Shown one piece after another: positions 8,976 to 17,474 of a DNA stretch of 39,777 bases. This stretch comes from Gracilibacillus lacisalsi DSM 19029. GTDB lineage: Bacteria > Bacillota > Bacilli > Bacillales > Amphibacillaceae. Below the pieces are notes generated by a model. The model was not told the DNA's origin. It made no database searches and was given only the letters and a program-made list of their open reading frames with translations. Within the stretch, counting starts at the first letter, position 1; the number at the start of each line of letters is the position of its first letter. Made by a program: the position numbers and the translations under genes. The DNA is taken from NCBI RefSeq assembly GCF_000377765.1, contig NZ_KB898677.1, forward strand, positions 48,270 to 88,046, written 5' to 3'.

Positions 8976-10226
8976 TTAATCTCTCACCTCGTTGAGATCT
9001 GAATCATCAATCATTTTTCCAAACTCTAAGGTATCGAGCTCATAAGTCACATTAATTTTGGCATTGGGGTAAATATTCTTATGCCAGTCTGCCTTCTCAT
9101 ATTCCTTAATATCTTTGAAATGTTTTCGAATATATAAAGACCAGTAAAAGGGATCCGATTTATATTCTGTCTGTGTCTTCTTGATAAAGGCTTCTGTTTT
9201 ATCCTCTAACCTTTTGACAATCTCCTCCTCTAACTTTTTCCTGTATTCTAGGTTTTGAGTATAGGGAATAAGACTTGGAACAGCAATAATTTCAGCTTGG
9301 AACTTGACATGTACATTTATTTCCGTCGGTTTGTTAGGGTAATAGTCAATATTAATGACAGGTTCTTTCTTTTGGGAATAATCATAAGACACAAAAAACT
9401 CAGGCAATATTGGATCAGGGATGGTAGCGATGTATTCCTCCATTCTTAACGTTTTGTCCAGCATATGTACTAGTCTAGTTTCTTCTCCGTCTATTGTATC
9501 AATCATCTGCCCTTCTTTAAAAACAGCAGACCCCATAAATTGGGTAGGGCTACCTCCCTGTTGCGGAATTTCACCTGCTATATATTTGTCCTCAATCCCT
9601 TCATTGTGTTGTTCGTTATTGTCCATTTCAGTTGTCGCATAAATTCCCAAGAATAGGTCAGCATCTCCCTCTGTAATCTGAAAAAAGCGATGCAAAGTTG
9701 CTTTAGGAATAATCCCTGTCTCGATAGCACGAGTTAACATAAATTGATAGTATTTATGAGGTCTTGTTTCTACTAACGGCTCGTTATTATTCAAAAAATC
9801 AACTGCTTTTTCTTTTGTTACTACCAGTTGTATATCTCCTCTAATTTGTGGGGATCTAGAAGTGGACTGAATAACCCGCATAAAATCTTCGGAGCGAGCT
9901 AGCTCTTCAGATGTAACTATAACCTTGGTTTGATCTAATGTTATACGTTTGGATACAATTGAATTAGCAGTATAGGTGGCACTTAAAATATCGGACCCTT
10001 GGACCGTGACGATTTCTGCTGCAGGTTCATCAGGAGTATTTGGTACAGAAGCTGAACCCACTTCTGGATTTGAAATTTTATAGGTGAACTCATAAACACC
10101 TCTTTCATCTGTTTTGTCAACTCCAATCACGACTACATAAGATTGTTTCTCTAATTCGATGCGATCATAACAACCAACTAATAAAAATAAGAAACTAAGT
10201 ACAACAAATAGAATAGGATATCTCAT
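8976..10226 (-). CDS. Spore germination receptor subunit C, lipoprotein (locus 1)
   Basis: The C subunit of a GerA-family germinant receptor in the spore inner membrane. The 416-residue protein begins with a lipoprotein signal peptide ending LVGC, with the lipidated Cys19. The mature part has the GerC layout, with the early block ELEKQSYVVVIGVDKT and the later TLDQTKVIVTSEELA region. The start codon overlaps the gerB stop by four bases (ATGA) and has AAAGGAG upstream. It acts with the A and B subunits in the cluster of receptors that triggers germination in response to nutrients. The germinant cannot be read from sequence. Confidence 0.93.
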   Translation of the reverse strand: MRYPILFVVLSFLFLLVGCYDRIELEKQSYVVVIGVDKTDERGVYEFTYKISNPEVGSASVPNTPDEPAAEIVTVQGSDILSATYTANSIVSKRITLDQTKVIVTSEELARSEDFMRVIQSTSRSPQIRGDIQLVVTKEKAVDFLNNNEPLVETRPHKYYQFMLTRAIETGIIPKATLHRFFQITEGDADLFLGIYATTEMDNNEQHNEGIEDKYIAGEIPQQGGSPTQFMGSAVFKEGQMIDTIDGEETRLVHMLDKTLRMEEYIATIPDPILPEFFVSYDYSQKKEPVINIDYYPNKPTEINVHVKFQAEIIAVPSLIPYTQNLEYRKKLEEEIVKRLEDKTEAFIKKTQTEYKSDPFYWSLYIRKHFKDIKEYEKADWHKNIYPNAKINVTYELDTLEFGKMIDDSDLNEVRD

Positions 10227-11311
10227 GTTCGTAAATCTCCTTTAAGCCATGCCACAAACCAAAGTAAGAATGGAAGGAAAATAAAGAAGGGTGACATGAG
10301 CGTATAAAGCTGTTCGTGGTAAACTAATTGTGTTTGCGCTGAATTATACGGTAAAAGTCCGATTAGTATGACCAGAAAGGCGAGAGGTAGTAATAAAGGT
10401 TCAAAATTATCGATATTAAAGACTGCCCCAAAAAACCAAGCCGAGAAATAAAGAAAGTAAATAAATTTTAAATATGCAGCAAACAACCAAAAAACCATAA
10501 AAATAGTTTCGATATTGGTAAAAAACTCTCCAAATTCAATTCGTTGTATGATGTCGTGAAATGGAAAGGCAATTTTCTCAATCGAGTTGTAGTCAAACAC
10601 TGTTATATAGATAAAATAGAACAACAAAAGTTCTGCGAGTGCTATGATACTTGCAATAATAGCACCTTTTCGAAACATCTTTGTTTCCTTCGTGGCTTTA
10701 TAGGCAATCAGTACAAAGAAAAGCTCGGCAAAGATTGATGCTTTTATAATTCCTTCTGTCGCGATAATTGATAAGCCAGAACCAAAAACCGGAAAAACTC
10801 TTTCAGTTACTACTTCTTCCCATATGAGCAATATAACTAATAAAGCTGAGAATTTGATAACAGGAAGTGCAATTCGAGAAGTATAGCCAATAACTTCAAA
10901 GCCCCTTTTTGCACCGAAAAAAGCAACGATAATAAAAATAAAAAAAATATAATCAGTAGGAGACTCTGGGAAATATAACATTTTTACTTGTTCGATGTAA
11001 TTACGGGCATCGAACACCATAGAAGAAAAAGCAAATAAAAAGAAAACTAATCCAATCAATTTCCCTAACCACTTTCCAGTAATAGCTTCACAGAGCTGTA
11101 CTACATGCTTATCTTCATATTTTTTTAATAGATACAACATAACAAGAAAGCTAGGGAAAATAACGATAAAAGATATTGCCGGAATGATCCAGAATCCATT
11201 TTGGGCTTTTTGTGATAATAAAGTCGGCGTAGAATCAGCAAACTTGATGGCTACGAATATGAGAACAATCGAAGCAATTTCTTTTGTCCGTAAAAAACCA
11301 TGACTCTGCAT
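10223..11311 (-). CDS. Spore germination receptor subunit B, GerAB/APC-type permease (locus 1)
   Basis: A polytopic membrane subunit with about ten transmembrane helices, related to the amino acid-polyamine-organocation transporters. GerB subunits bind the germinant. The chosen start is ATG at 11311 (362 residues) because AAAGGTG lies 6 bases upstream. A GTG three codons earlier would overlap the gerA stop. The N-terminal region has FLRTKEIASIVLIFVAIKF. Translation is coupled on both sides: the GerC start overlaps this gene's stop. Confidence 0.93.
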   Translation of the reverse strand: MQSHGFLRTKEIASIVLIFVAIKFADSTPTLLSQKAQNGFWIIPAISFIVIFPSFLVMLYLLKKYEDKHVVQLCEAITGKWLGKLIGLVFFLFAFSSMVFDARNYIEQVKMLYFPESPTDYIFFIFIIVAFFGAKRGFEVIGYTSRIALPVIKFSALLVILLIWEEVVTERVFPVFGSGLSIIATEGIIKASIFAELFFVLIAYKATKETKMFRKGAIIASIIALAELLLFYFIYITVFDYNSIEKIAFPFHDIIQRIEFGEFFTNIETIFMVFWLFAAYLKFIYFLYFSAWFFGAVFNIDNFEPLLLPLAFLVILIGLLPYNSAQTQLVYHEQLYTLMSPFFIFLPFLLWFVAWLKGDLRT

Positions 11312-11316
11312 GTTGA

Positions 11317-12798
11317 TCACCTTTTCTTTTGGAGGTCTTTTGGCCGAATGTAACCTGGACGGAACTTCTCCTTTTTAATGAATTGACGAAAAACAGTATC
11401 CTTCGTTGAAATATAATGTGGTGATAAAGGAGAAAAGAATGGAACCCCAAAGGACTTTATTGATGCAGCATACATAAAAAATAAAAAGAACGCTGCAGTC
11501 AGGGAAAGCATCCCCCAAAAGCCTGCACACATAATAAAAATGAATCGCATTAATCGAACCATATAATTAATACTTAAATCGGCTAATGCAAAGGAAGAAA
11601 GTCCTGATAATGCAACAATGATAACAATGATAGGACTAATTATATTAGCTTCAACTGCTGCTTGTCCTAATATTAAAGCACCAACAATCCCAATAGTTGG
11701 ACCAAGAGGATTTGGAATTCTGAGCCCCGCCTCTCGGATTAATTCAAAGGCAATTTCCATCAAAAGTATTTCCATTATCAATGGAAAAGGAACCCTTTCT
11801 CTTGAACCAGTGATTGCTAAAAGTAAATCAGGAGGTAACATTTCACTATGATAATTAGTAATTGCGACAAACGCTGCTGAAACTAATAAAGATAATATAA
11901 GGCATATAAACCGAATGGTCCGAGTGAAATTCCCATAGAAAAAGCGTAAATAACGATCTTCAGGGGAATGAAAAAAAGACCAAAAAGTTACTGGAACAAT
12001 AAGACAGGCAGAGGAACTCTCCATTAAAAGTACAATATAACCATCTTCAATATAGGAAGCTGCCTTATCAGGTTTTTCTGAATAGAGAATGGTAGGAATT
12101 AAGGAATAAGGACGTTCTTCTATATATTGTTCTAATAGCTCAATATTACGAACGTTATCTACTTCTAATTCCTTAATACGCTTTCTAATATTATCTAATA
12201 GTTCCTGATTGACTAGATCCTTTAAATAAAGTAGATTAACCTCATCATGTGATCGGATACCTATTTGAACCCCTTCATTAATTAACTGATTATTATGTAT
12301 TTGTTTACGAATAAGTGAAATATTATTGTCTAGCGATTCTGTAAAGGCATCTTGTGGCCCTTTAACAACACTCTCATTTTCGGATGTTGGAATTGTCCTA
12401 TGCTGAAAGTTGGCAACATCCATTGCATAAGCATCTGTATCTCCGTCAATGAACAAAATTGCTTTTCCACTATTTATATTTTGTACTACTTTTTCATACT
12501 CTTTAATCTTTTCAATATTTTCAATCGAGACAATGTTACTTACCTCATCTCCCTCGTTCTCTAATAACGGTTTGATAATGTGTAGGTTAATTCTTTCACC
12601 ATCAACAATTGAGCCATAATAAAAGATACATGCTTCTCTCTTATTAAAGCGAGTTGTTAATGTTCTCAGAGAAAAATCCTTATTAATATCATAAGAGAAT
12701 AGTTGCTTCATTTCTCGAATATTACTAGATAAAGAACCGATAATTTTTTTCTCCGATACAGTAGAGTTGTTATTTTGTTGTCTTGAAAAAATACGCAT
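11317..12798 (-). CDS. Spore germination receptor subunit A (locus 1)
   Basis: The large A subunit of a GerA-type receptor: a cytoplasmic N-terminal half and a C-terminal membrane half. The 493-residue form starting MRIFSRQ is preferred to an in-frame start 18 codons upstream, because AAGGAG sits 7 bases before it and the sigma-G-like promoter overlaps the longer version. Family blocks visible are GPQDAFTESLDNN, the EERPYSLIPTILYSEKPD region and the membrane segment LIREAGLRIPNPLGPTIG. It is the first gene of an A-B-C-D operon divergent from acsA. Confidence 0.94.
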   Translation of the reverse strand: MRIFSRQQNNNSTVSEKKIIGSLSSNIREMKQLFSYDINKDFSLRTLTTRFNKREACIFYYGSIVDGERINLHIIKPLLENEGDEVSNIVSIENIEKIKEYEKVVQNINSGKAILFIDGDTDAYAMDVANFQHRTIPTSENESVVKGPQDAFTESLDNNISLIRKQIHNNQLINEGVQIGIRSHDEVNLLYLKDLVNQELLDNIRKRIKELEVDNVRNIELLEQYIEERPYSLIPTILYSEKPDKAASYIEDGYIVLLMESSSACLIVPVTFWSFFHSPEDRYLRFFYGNFTRTIRFICLILSLLVSAAFVAITNYHSEMLPPDLLLAITGSRERVPFPLIMEILLMEIAFELIREAGLRIPNPLGPTIGIVGALILGQAAVEANIISPIIVIIVALSGLSSFALADLSINYMVRLMRFIFIMCAGFWGMLSLTAAFFLFFMYAASIKSFGVPFFSPLSPHYISTKDTVFRQFIKKEKFRPGYIRPKDLQKKR

Positions 12799-12837
12799 AA
12801 AGATACTCCTTATCAGAATTAATCGCACTTTAATGAA

Positions 12838-12867
12838 TAGCTTGAACCCCAATTCAAAAAATATGCA
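12838..12867 (-). promoter_or_regulatory. Sigma-G-like promoter of germination locus 1
   Basis: On the minus strand TGCATA (12862-12867) is followed after 17 bases by CAAGCTA (12838-12844). The forespore factor sigma-G prefers TGnATA and CATACTA. The -35 box is perfect and the -10 box matches five of seven. It lies 40 bases before the chosen gerA start. Confidence 0.6.
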
Positions 12868-12902
12868 ATATTAATGAAATGTAAAAGATGGGATTAATCT
12901 CT

Positions 12903-12930
12903 TTGATTTCTTTCCAATTTCCGTTAAAAT
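12903..12930 (+). promoter_or_regulatory. Candidate sigma-A promoter of acsA
   Basis: TTGATT (12903-12908) and TAAAAT (12925-12930) are 16 bases apart, about 59 bases upstream of acsA. No clear CcpA or CodY box was found. Confidence 0.4.
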
Positions 12931-12988
12931 ATATTGTAAGGGGTTTCAATTGTTGAAAAATGTTCATAATTTTTAGAGAGGTGATAGG

Positions 12989-14707
12989 ATGGATATGACA
13001 AAAGTACAGCCAAGATCAGGAAAGCACAATGTAGAAGATCTTGATGCACTAAGAGAAAGTTTCGACTGGGAAGAAATTAAGAAAGACTTTAGCTGGTATA
13101 AAACAGGTAAGGTGAATGCTGCATATGAGGCGATTGATCGCCATGCAGAAAATCCTAACAAAAAAGACCAAGTGGCATTGTTATATTCCGCACCAGACCG
13201 TGAAGAAAGTGTAACATTTGAACAATTAAGCAAACAAAGTAATAAAACAGCAAATATATTTAAAAAGTACGGAATTCAAAAAGGAGACCGCGTTTTCTTG
13301 TTCATGCCAAGAAGTCCAGAGTTTTATGCAAACTTTTTTGGGATTCTAAAAATAGGTGCTATTGCCGGACCATTATTTGAGGCATTTATGGAACAAGCGG
13401 TACGTGACCGTTTGGAAGATAGTGAAGCGACAATGTTAATTACAACACCTGAACTTCTAAACCGTGTGCCTGTTAATGAGTTACCTGATTTAAAGCAAAT
13501 TGTTTTAGTAGGCGGTACAGATAATGTTAAAGGTGATAATTATATTGATTTCGAGGAAGAAATGGCAGAGGCATCTGATGAATTGGATATAGAATGGGTA
13601 GATCGAGAAGATGGTATGCTTATTCATTATACATCTGGTTCAACTGGTAAGCCGAAAGGTGTTTATCATGTGCATAATGCGATGATTCAACACTACGCAA
13701 CAGGTAAATGGGTAATTGATTTTAAAGAGGATGATATTTATTGGTGTACTGCTGATCCTGGCTGGGTAACAGGTACAAGTTATGGGATCTTTGCACCATG
13801 GTTAAATGGTGTCACCAATGTAATTCGGGGTGGACGTTTTTCCCCTGAATCCTGGTATGAAACGTTAGATAAACATAATGTAACGATTTGGTATACAGCA
13901 CCAACTGCTTTACGTAAATTTGTGAGTGCTGGTGAAGAGCAGGTTAAGCAGCATGATTTATCTAGTTTACGTCATCTTTTAAGTGTAGGTGAGCCTCTAA
14001 ATCCAGAGGTTATTACTTGGGCACTGCGTGTACTTGATTTACGCATCCATGATACGTGGTGGATGACAGAAACAGGTGCGATGTTAATTGTCAATCTGCC
14101 AAGCATGGAAATTCGCCCAGGTTCGATGGGGAGACCAATTCCAGGTGTAGAAGCAGCCATAGTAGATAACGAAGGTAATGAATTACCGCCAAATCAAATG
14201 GGGAATTTAGCAATTAAAAAAGGTTGGCCATCGATGATGCGTGCTATCTGGAAGAATCCGGGCAAATATGAGAGTTACTTTATAAAGGATTGGTATGTTT
14301 CAGGAGACAGTGCCTATATGGATGAAGATGGCTACTTTTGGTTCCAAGGTCGTTTAGATGATGTAATCAATACCTCTGGTGAGCGTGTAGGACCTTTCGA
14401 GGTGGAAAGTAAATTGATTGAACATAAAGCAGTAGCAGAAGCAGGTGTTATTGGTAAACCAGATCCGGAACGCGGGGAAATTATTAAAGCATTTATTACT
14501 TTAAATCCAGGTTACGAGGCTTCAGATGAATTATTAGAAGATATTCGTCAATTTGTTAAAACTGGCTTAAGTGCCCATGCAGCCCCTCGTGAAATTGAAA
14601 TTAAAGATAGTATTCCAAAGACACGAAGCGGTAAAATTATGCGTAGGCTATTAAAATCTTGGGAACTAGGCTTACCAACAGGAGACACCTCTACGTTAGA
14701 GGAATAA
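12989..14707 (+). CDS. acsA: Acetate--CoA ligase (acetyl-CoA synthetase)
   Basis: Activates acetate to acetyl-CoA through an acetyl-AMP intermediate, for acetate scavenging. The 572-residue protein is the length of Bacillus AcsA. The P-loop-like YTSGSTGKPKG lies at 214-224, the adenylate region HDTWWMTETGA in the middle, and the hinge GRLDDVINTSGERVG later. The C-terminal KTRSGKIMRR contains Lys549, the residue whose acetylation switches the B. subtilis enzyme off. AGAGAGGTG lies 7 bases upstream. It sits between two germination receptor operons. The acuABC genes that usually accompany it are not in this window. Confidence 0.96.
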   Translation: MDMTKVQPRSGKHNVEDLDALRESFDWEEIKKDFSWYKTGKVNAAYEAIDRHAENPNKKDQVALLYSAPDREESVTFEQLSKQSNKTANIFKKYGIQKGDRVFLFMPRSPEFYANFFGILKIGAIAGPLFEAFMEQAVRDRLEDSEATMLITTPELLNRVPVNELPDLKQIVLVGGTDNVKGDNYIDFEEEMAEASDELDIEWVDREDGMLIHYTSGSTGKPKGVYHVHNAMIQHYATGKWVIDFKEDDIYWCTADPGWVTGTSYGIFAPWLNGVTNVIRGGRFSPESWYETLDKHNVTIWYTAPTALRKFVSAGEEQVKQHDLSSLRHLLSVGEPLNPEVITWALRVLDLRIHDTWWMTETGAMLIVNLPSMEIRPGSMGRPIPGVEAAIVDNEGNELPPNQMGNLAIKKGWPSMMRAIWKNPGKYESYFIKDWYVSGDSAYMDEDGYFWFQGRLDDVINTSGERVGPFEVESKLIEHKAVAEAGVIGKPDPERGEIIKAFITLNPGYEASDELLEDIRQFVKTGLSAHAAPREIEIKDSIPKTRSGKIMRRLLKSWELGLPTGDTSTLEE

Positions 14708-14745
14708 GTTTGGATAGCACAAGTGCCTTCTATTAATAAAACATA

Positions 14746-14789
14746 AAACCGCATGGAATCAAGTTATTAAAATAGATTTCATGTGGTTT
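14746..14789. terminator. Bidirectional hairpin between acsA and germination locus 2
   Basis: The 15-base stem 14746-14760 with 14775-14789 (two G-T pairs) is followed by T-rich sequence on the plus strand and preceded by A-rich sequence. It can therefore end both converging transcripts. Confidence 0.75.
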
Positions 14790-14872
14790 ATTTGTTTGAA
14801 ATTCTTTTATTGTTATTCCTCATTCCACTTGTTGTTTCGAGAATATTACTTAAACAATATGACATACTCTTT

Positions 14873-15967
14873 TTAGGGTGTCTTTAACAAATTATTTTTA
14901 AGAAAATGTGCCATTAACATGGCAACAGGTAAAACGACACCTAGTAGTACGCAATAAATAATGTAGGGTCCGTAAATAAAATCAAAGGCACCGAAAGTAT
15001 TGGGAACTATCAGCATAGAAAATAGAAAAATAAATAAAGCAAGAGGGGTGGATAATGTATTATAATTTTTCATATTCAATAAGTGGCTAATCCCCAATGC
15101 TAGCACATAAAAAGATGTACATATTTTAAAAAAAATAGTAAAAAACCAGATAAAAGCTACAATCACTTCAACACGTTCAAAAAAGTCAAAAATACTTATT
15201 CGCTGTCCTAATGCATAGATGGGATACATGTAGTTTGCCGTTGATTCTACACCTAGCACGGTAATACAAGTAAATGTAATAGTTAAGAGCAGAACACCAC
15301 TAGTGATTCCCCCATAAAAAAGGCTCTTTGTTGTGCTTTTTTTATTGTTTATTGTGTGTGTTATACCTAATAAAATAAACAGTTCCATAAATGTAATAGC
15401 AACTATCGGAATAGTTCCAACTATTGTTCCTAGTCTATTTACTTGGAATATTGGCTGGATGTTATTCATACTAGCATCCTTTATAACGAGTACTGTTAAA
15501 AGTAAAATAGAGAATATAGTGAAAGGGAAGAAAATACTTGCTGTTCTACCTATTACCTCTATACCATATTTAATGGCAATTAATGAAGTACCCATAAGAA
15601 CGATTAAGATAACTTCAAATGGAGTACCCATTAATATTTGTAAAGAAATAAAGTCACCTATGGCCCATAAATTAGCGCTACAATTAATGAGAAGAAATAA
15701 AATAAGGAATATAGTAACAACAGTTCCAACCCACTTCCCAAAGAGAGTATTAAAAGTATGGAAAATACCCTGATCATATTGAAGCTTAATTAGCTTGCTA
15801 TAGAGTGTGATAAGAATTAACCCTATAATGGTGGCCAATATGATCGTAATCCACCCATTTTCTTTACCAAAGCTTGCAGCAACATTAGGGATATAAATAA
15901 TCGATGCCCCTAGTGTGTTCATAATAACTAGTATGCCAAACTGTTGTCCATTTAACTTTTCAATCAT
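14873..15967 (-). CDS. Spore germination receptor subunit B (locus 2)
   Basis: A 364-residue polytopic membrane protein with about ten hydrophobic segments, of the GerAB/APC permease family that binds germinants. The family N-terminal pattern appears as NGQQFGILVIMNTLGASI. GGAGGG lies 10 bases before the ATG. It is the last gene in an operon ordered A-C-D-B, unlike locus 1. Similarity to the locus 1 B subunit is limited to fold-level features, so the two receptors probably recognise different germinants. Confidence 0.92.
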   Translation of the reverse strand: MIEKLNGQQFGILVIMNTLGASIIYIPNVAASFGKENGWITIILATIIGLILITLYSKLIKLQYDQGIFHTFNTLFGKWVGTVVTIFLILFLLINCSANLWAIGDFISLQILMGTPFEVILIVLMGTSLIAIKYGIEVIGRTASIFFPFTIFSILLLTVLVIKDASMNNIQPIFQVNRLGTIVGTIPIVAITFMELFILLGITHTINNKKSTTKSLFYGGITSGVLLLTITFTCITVLGVESTANYMYPIYALGQRISIFDFFERVEVIVAFIWFFTIFFKICTSFYVLALGISHLLNMKNYNTLSTPLALFIFLFSMLIVPNTFGAFDFIYGPYIIYCVLLGVVLPVAMLMAHFLKNNLLKTP

Positions 15968-15988
15968 AATAAAAATCCCTCCAATAAT

Positions 15989-16237
15989 TTATGGTTGCAG
16001 AAAACCTTCCAACCACTTCTGCAAAGAATTAGACAATGGTTTTGTAGTCACTCTTAGCATATCTAAAATATATGGAAGTTGGATATCTAAAAAGTGTAAG
16101 GATATTAATACAATAGCAACCGACATCCCGATCATAAAACACAATAGATCTTTTGTTTGTTTTCCTTTACGTAGTCTTCTCATTTCCAGATAAACCAGGA
16201 GAAAACTTACTAACAAAAAAACAATTACTTGTAACAT
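15989..16237 (-). CDS. Small two-helix germinant receptor D-type protein (locus 2)
   Basis: An 82-residue protein with two hydrophobic segments (about 2-17 and 32-50), a basic linker (RRLRKGKQTK) and a longer polar tail. It lies two bases after gerC and 21 bases before gerB, with AGGAATAATC before the ATG. Size and topology match the D proteins found in some GerA-type operons. Its place between C and B, rather than at the end, is unlike locus 1. Function is inferred from context. Confidence 0.75.
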   Translation of the reverse strand: MLQVIVFLLVSFLLVYLEMRRLRKGKQTKDLLCFMIGMSVAIVLISLHFLDIQLPYILDMLRVTTKPLSNSLQKWLEGFLQP

Positions 16238-16239
16238 GA

Positions 16240-17448
16240 TTATTCCTCATTTTCTGTTTTTCGATTGATTATGTCATAAATTGGTTTAGATATCATACCA
16301 GCTCTCTTTAATTCTATTTCAGCATTTACTTCGGTAGAGACGTTTGAAAAGAGTGAACCCCAGTCATCCTCAATTGTTCTCCATTGATGTGGGTGTGAAC
16401 GTTTAATTGCTTGACCAAAGCCGAAAATATCACTATTAAAATCTTTTGCTTTCTTAATACTTTGTTCTATAAGGTCTTTAGTCTTTTGTTCGAGTTTTTT
16501 TTCTATTTTTTCTATGTTTTTTGGGTTAGAAAGATCTATTTTACACTCTACGTCCCCCACATTTGCTTTCACTTGGACATCTATCTTTACACTTGGTTGT
16601 CCATTCTTCCATAAACCTTGTAAGTCTGTTATTGATTGGATAGTTTCAGCTGAAAGGGTACCCCCATCTTCACAATTCACCCATCCTACTGTGTTAGTAA
16701 CATTGTCAGTAATATAATTAAATCCCTTACTTTCATCTTCATTTAACCATCCAATTAGCTTGTCTCCTCGAAACACACCCATGCTATTGAGGTGAACTTT
16801 TACTGGTGCATTGGAATATTCTGTGTTCTTCATTTTCATTCCTGTTTCTGGGTCACCCTCCATATATATCCCTGTTAAGACAGCTTCCATTCCTTTCGAT
16901 GAGATCATATCAACAAATTCATTTAATTGAACTTCTTTTGTCGGTGCCCAGAAATCCTCGGAGGATTGAATACTTGATTCTATTTTGGTGGCTGGAATCT
17001 GTTCGAGAGGTGTTAAGATACTAACTAATGTTTTCGCACTTGTACCTTGAGCAACAGCAATGTCGAAATCTGTACGTAATTCATGATCTCGCACCAAAAA
17101 ATCTAATGTTTTACCAACCCCTTCTCTTGCTAATTCTTCGCCATAGACAATTAATTGCAAGTGACTTAAATGAATTTTCCTAGGTGAGGTTTTGGTTATT
17201 CTTCTTAATGCTTCAAAAATTGATGTACCCGTTGCAGAGTAGGTGGAAATCGTTGCTCGATCGGATCGCGTGTCTCCAGCAATTTCACTTGGGTTTAATA
17301 CTTGAATAGTTACTTTATAATTGTCGTTATCTTTATCGATCGCCATAGCTGTTGCAATCGTAATATCGGTTAATTCCCTTGCACTCCAACATCCAGTAAG
17401 CAGGAGGAGAAGGATAGAGATTGACGACATTTTTGTTAAATAATTCAT
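16240..17448 (-). CDS. Spore germination receptor subunit C, lipoprotein (locus 2)
   Basis: A 402-residue GerAC-family lipoprotein. The signal peptide ends LLTGC with the lipidated Cys20, and the family block CWSARELTDITIATAMAIDK follows directly. A second family block is RKIHLSHLQLIVYGEELA. AGGAAGGAAC precedes the ATG. It is the second gene of its operon, 26 bases after gerA, and forms a receptor with the neighbouring A and B subunits. Confidence 0.94.
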   Translation of the reverse strand: MNYLTKMSSISILLLLLTGCWSARELTDITIATAMAIDKDNDNYKVTIQVLNPSEIAGDTRSDRATISTYSATGTSIFEALRRITKTSPRKIHLSHLQLIVYGEELAREGVGKTLDFLVRDHELRTDFDIAVAQGTSAKTLVSILTPLEQIPATKIESSIQSSEDFWAPTKEVQLNEFVDMISSKGMEAVLTGIYMEGDPETGMKMKNTEYSNAPVKVHLNSMGVFRGDKLIGWLNEDESKGFNYITDNVTNTVGWVNCEDGGTLSAETIQSITDLQGLWKNGQPSVKIDVQVKANVGDVECKIDLSNPKNIEKIEKKLEQKTKDLIEQSIKKAKDFNSDIFGFGQAIKRSHPHQWRTIEDDWGSLFSNVSTEVNAEIELKRAGMISKPIYDIINRKTENEE

Positions 17449-17474
17449 ATCTGTTCCTTCCTCAATCGAAAAAA

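Noticed and set aside
12799-12852. Longer N-terminus for the locus 1 A subunit
   Set aside because: The 18 extra codons lack a ribosome binding site and overlap the sigma-G-like -10 box; AAGGAG is correctly spaced before the internal ATG.
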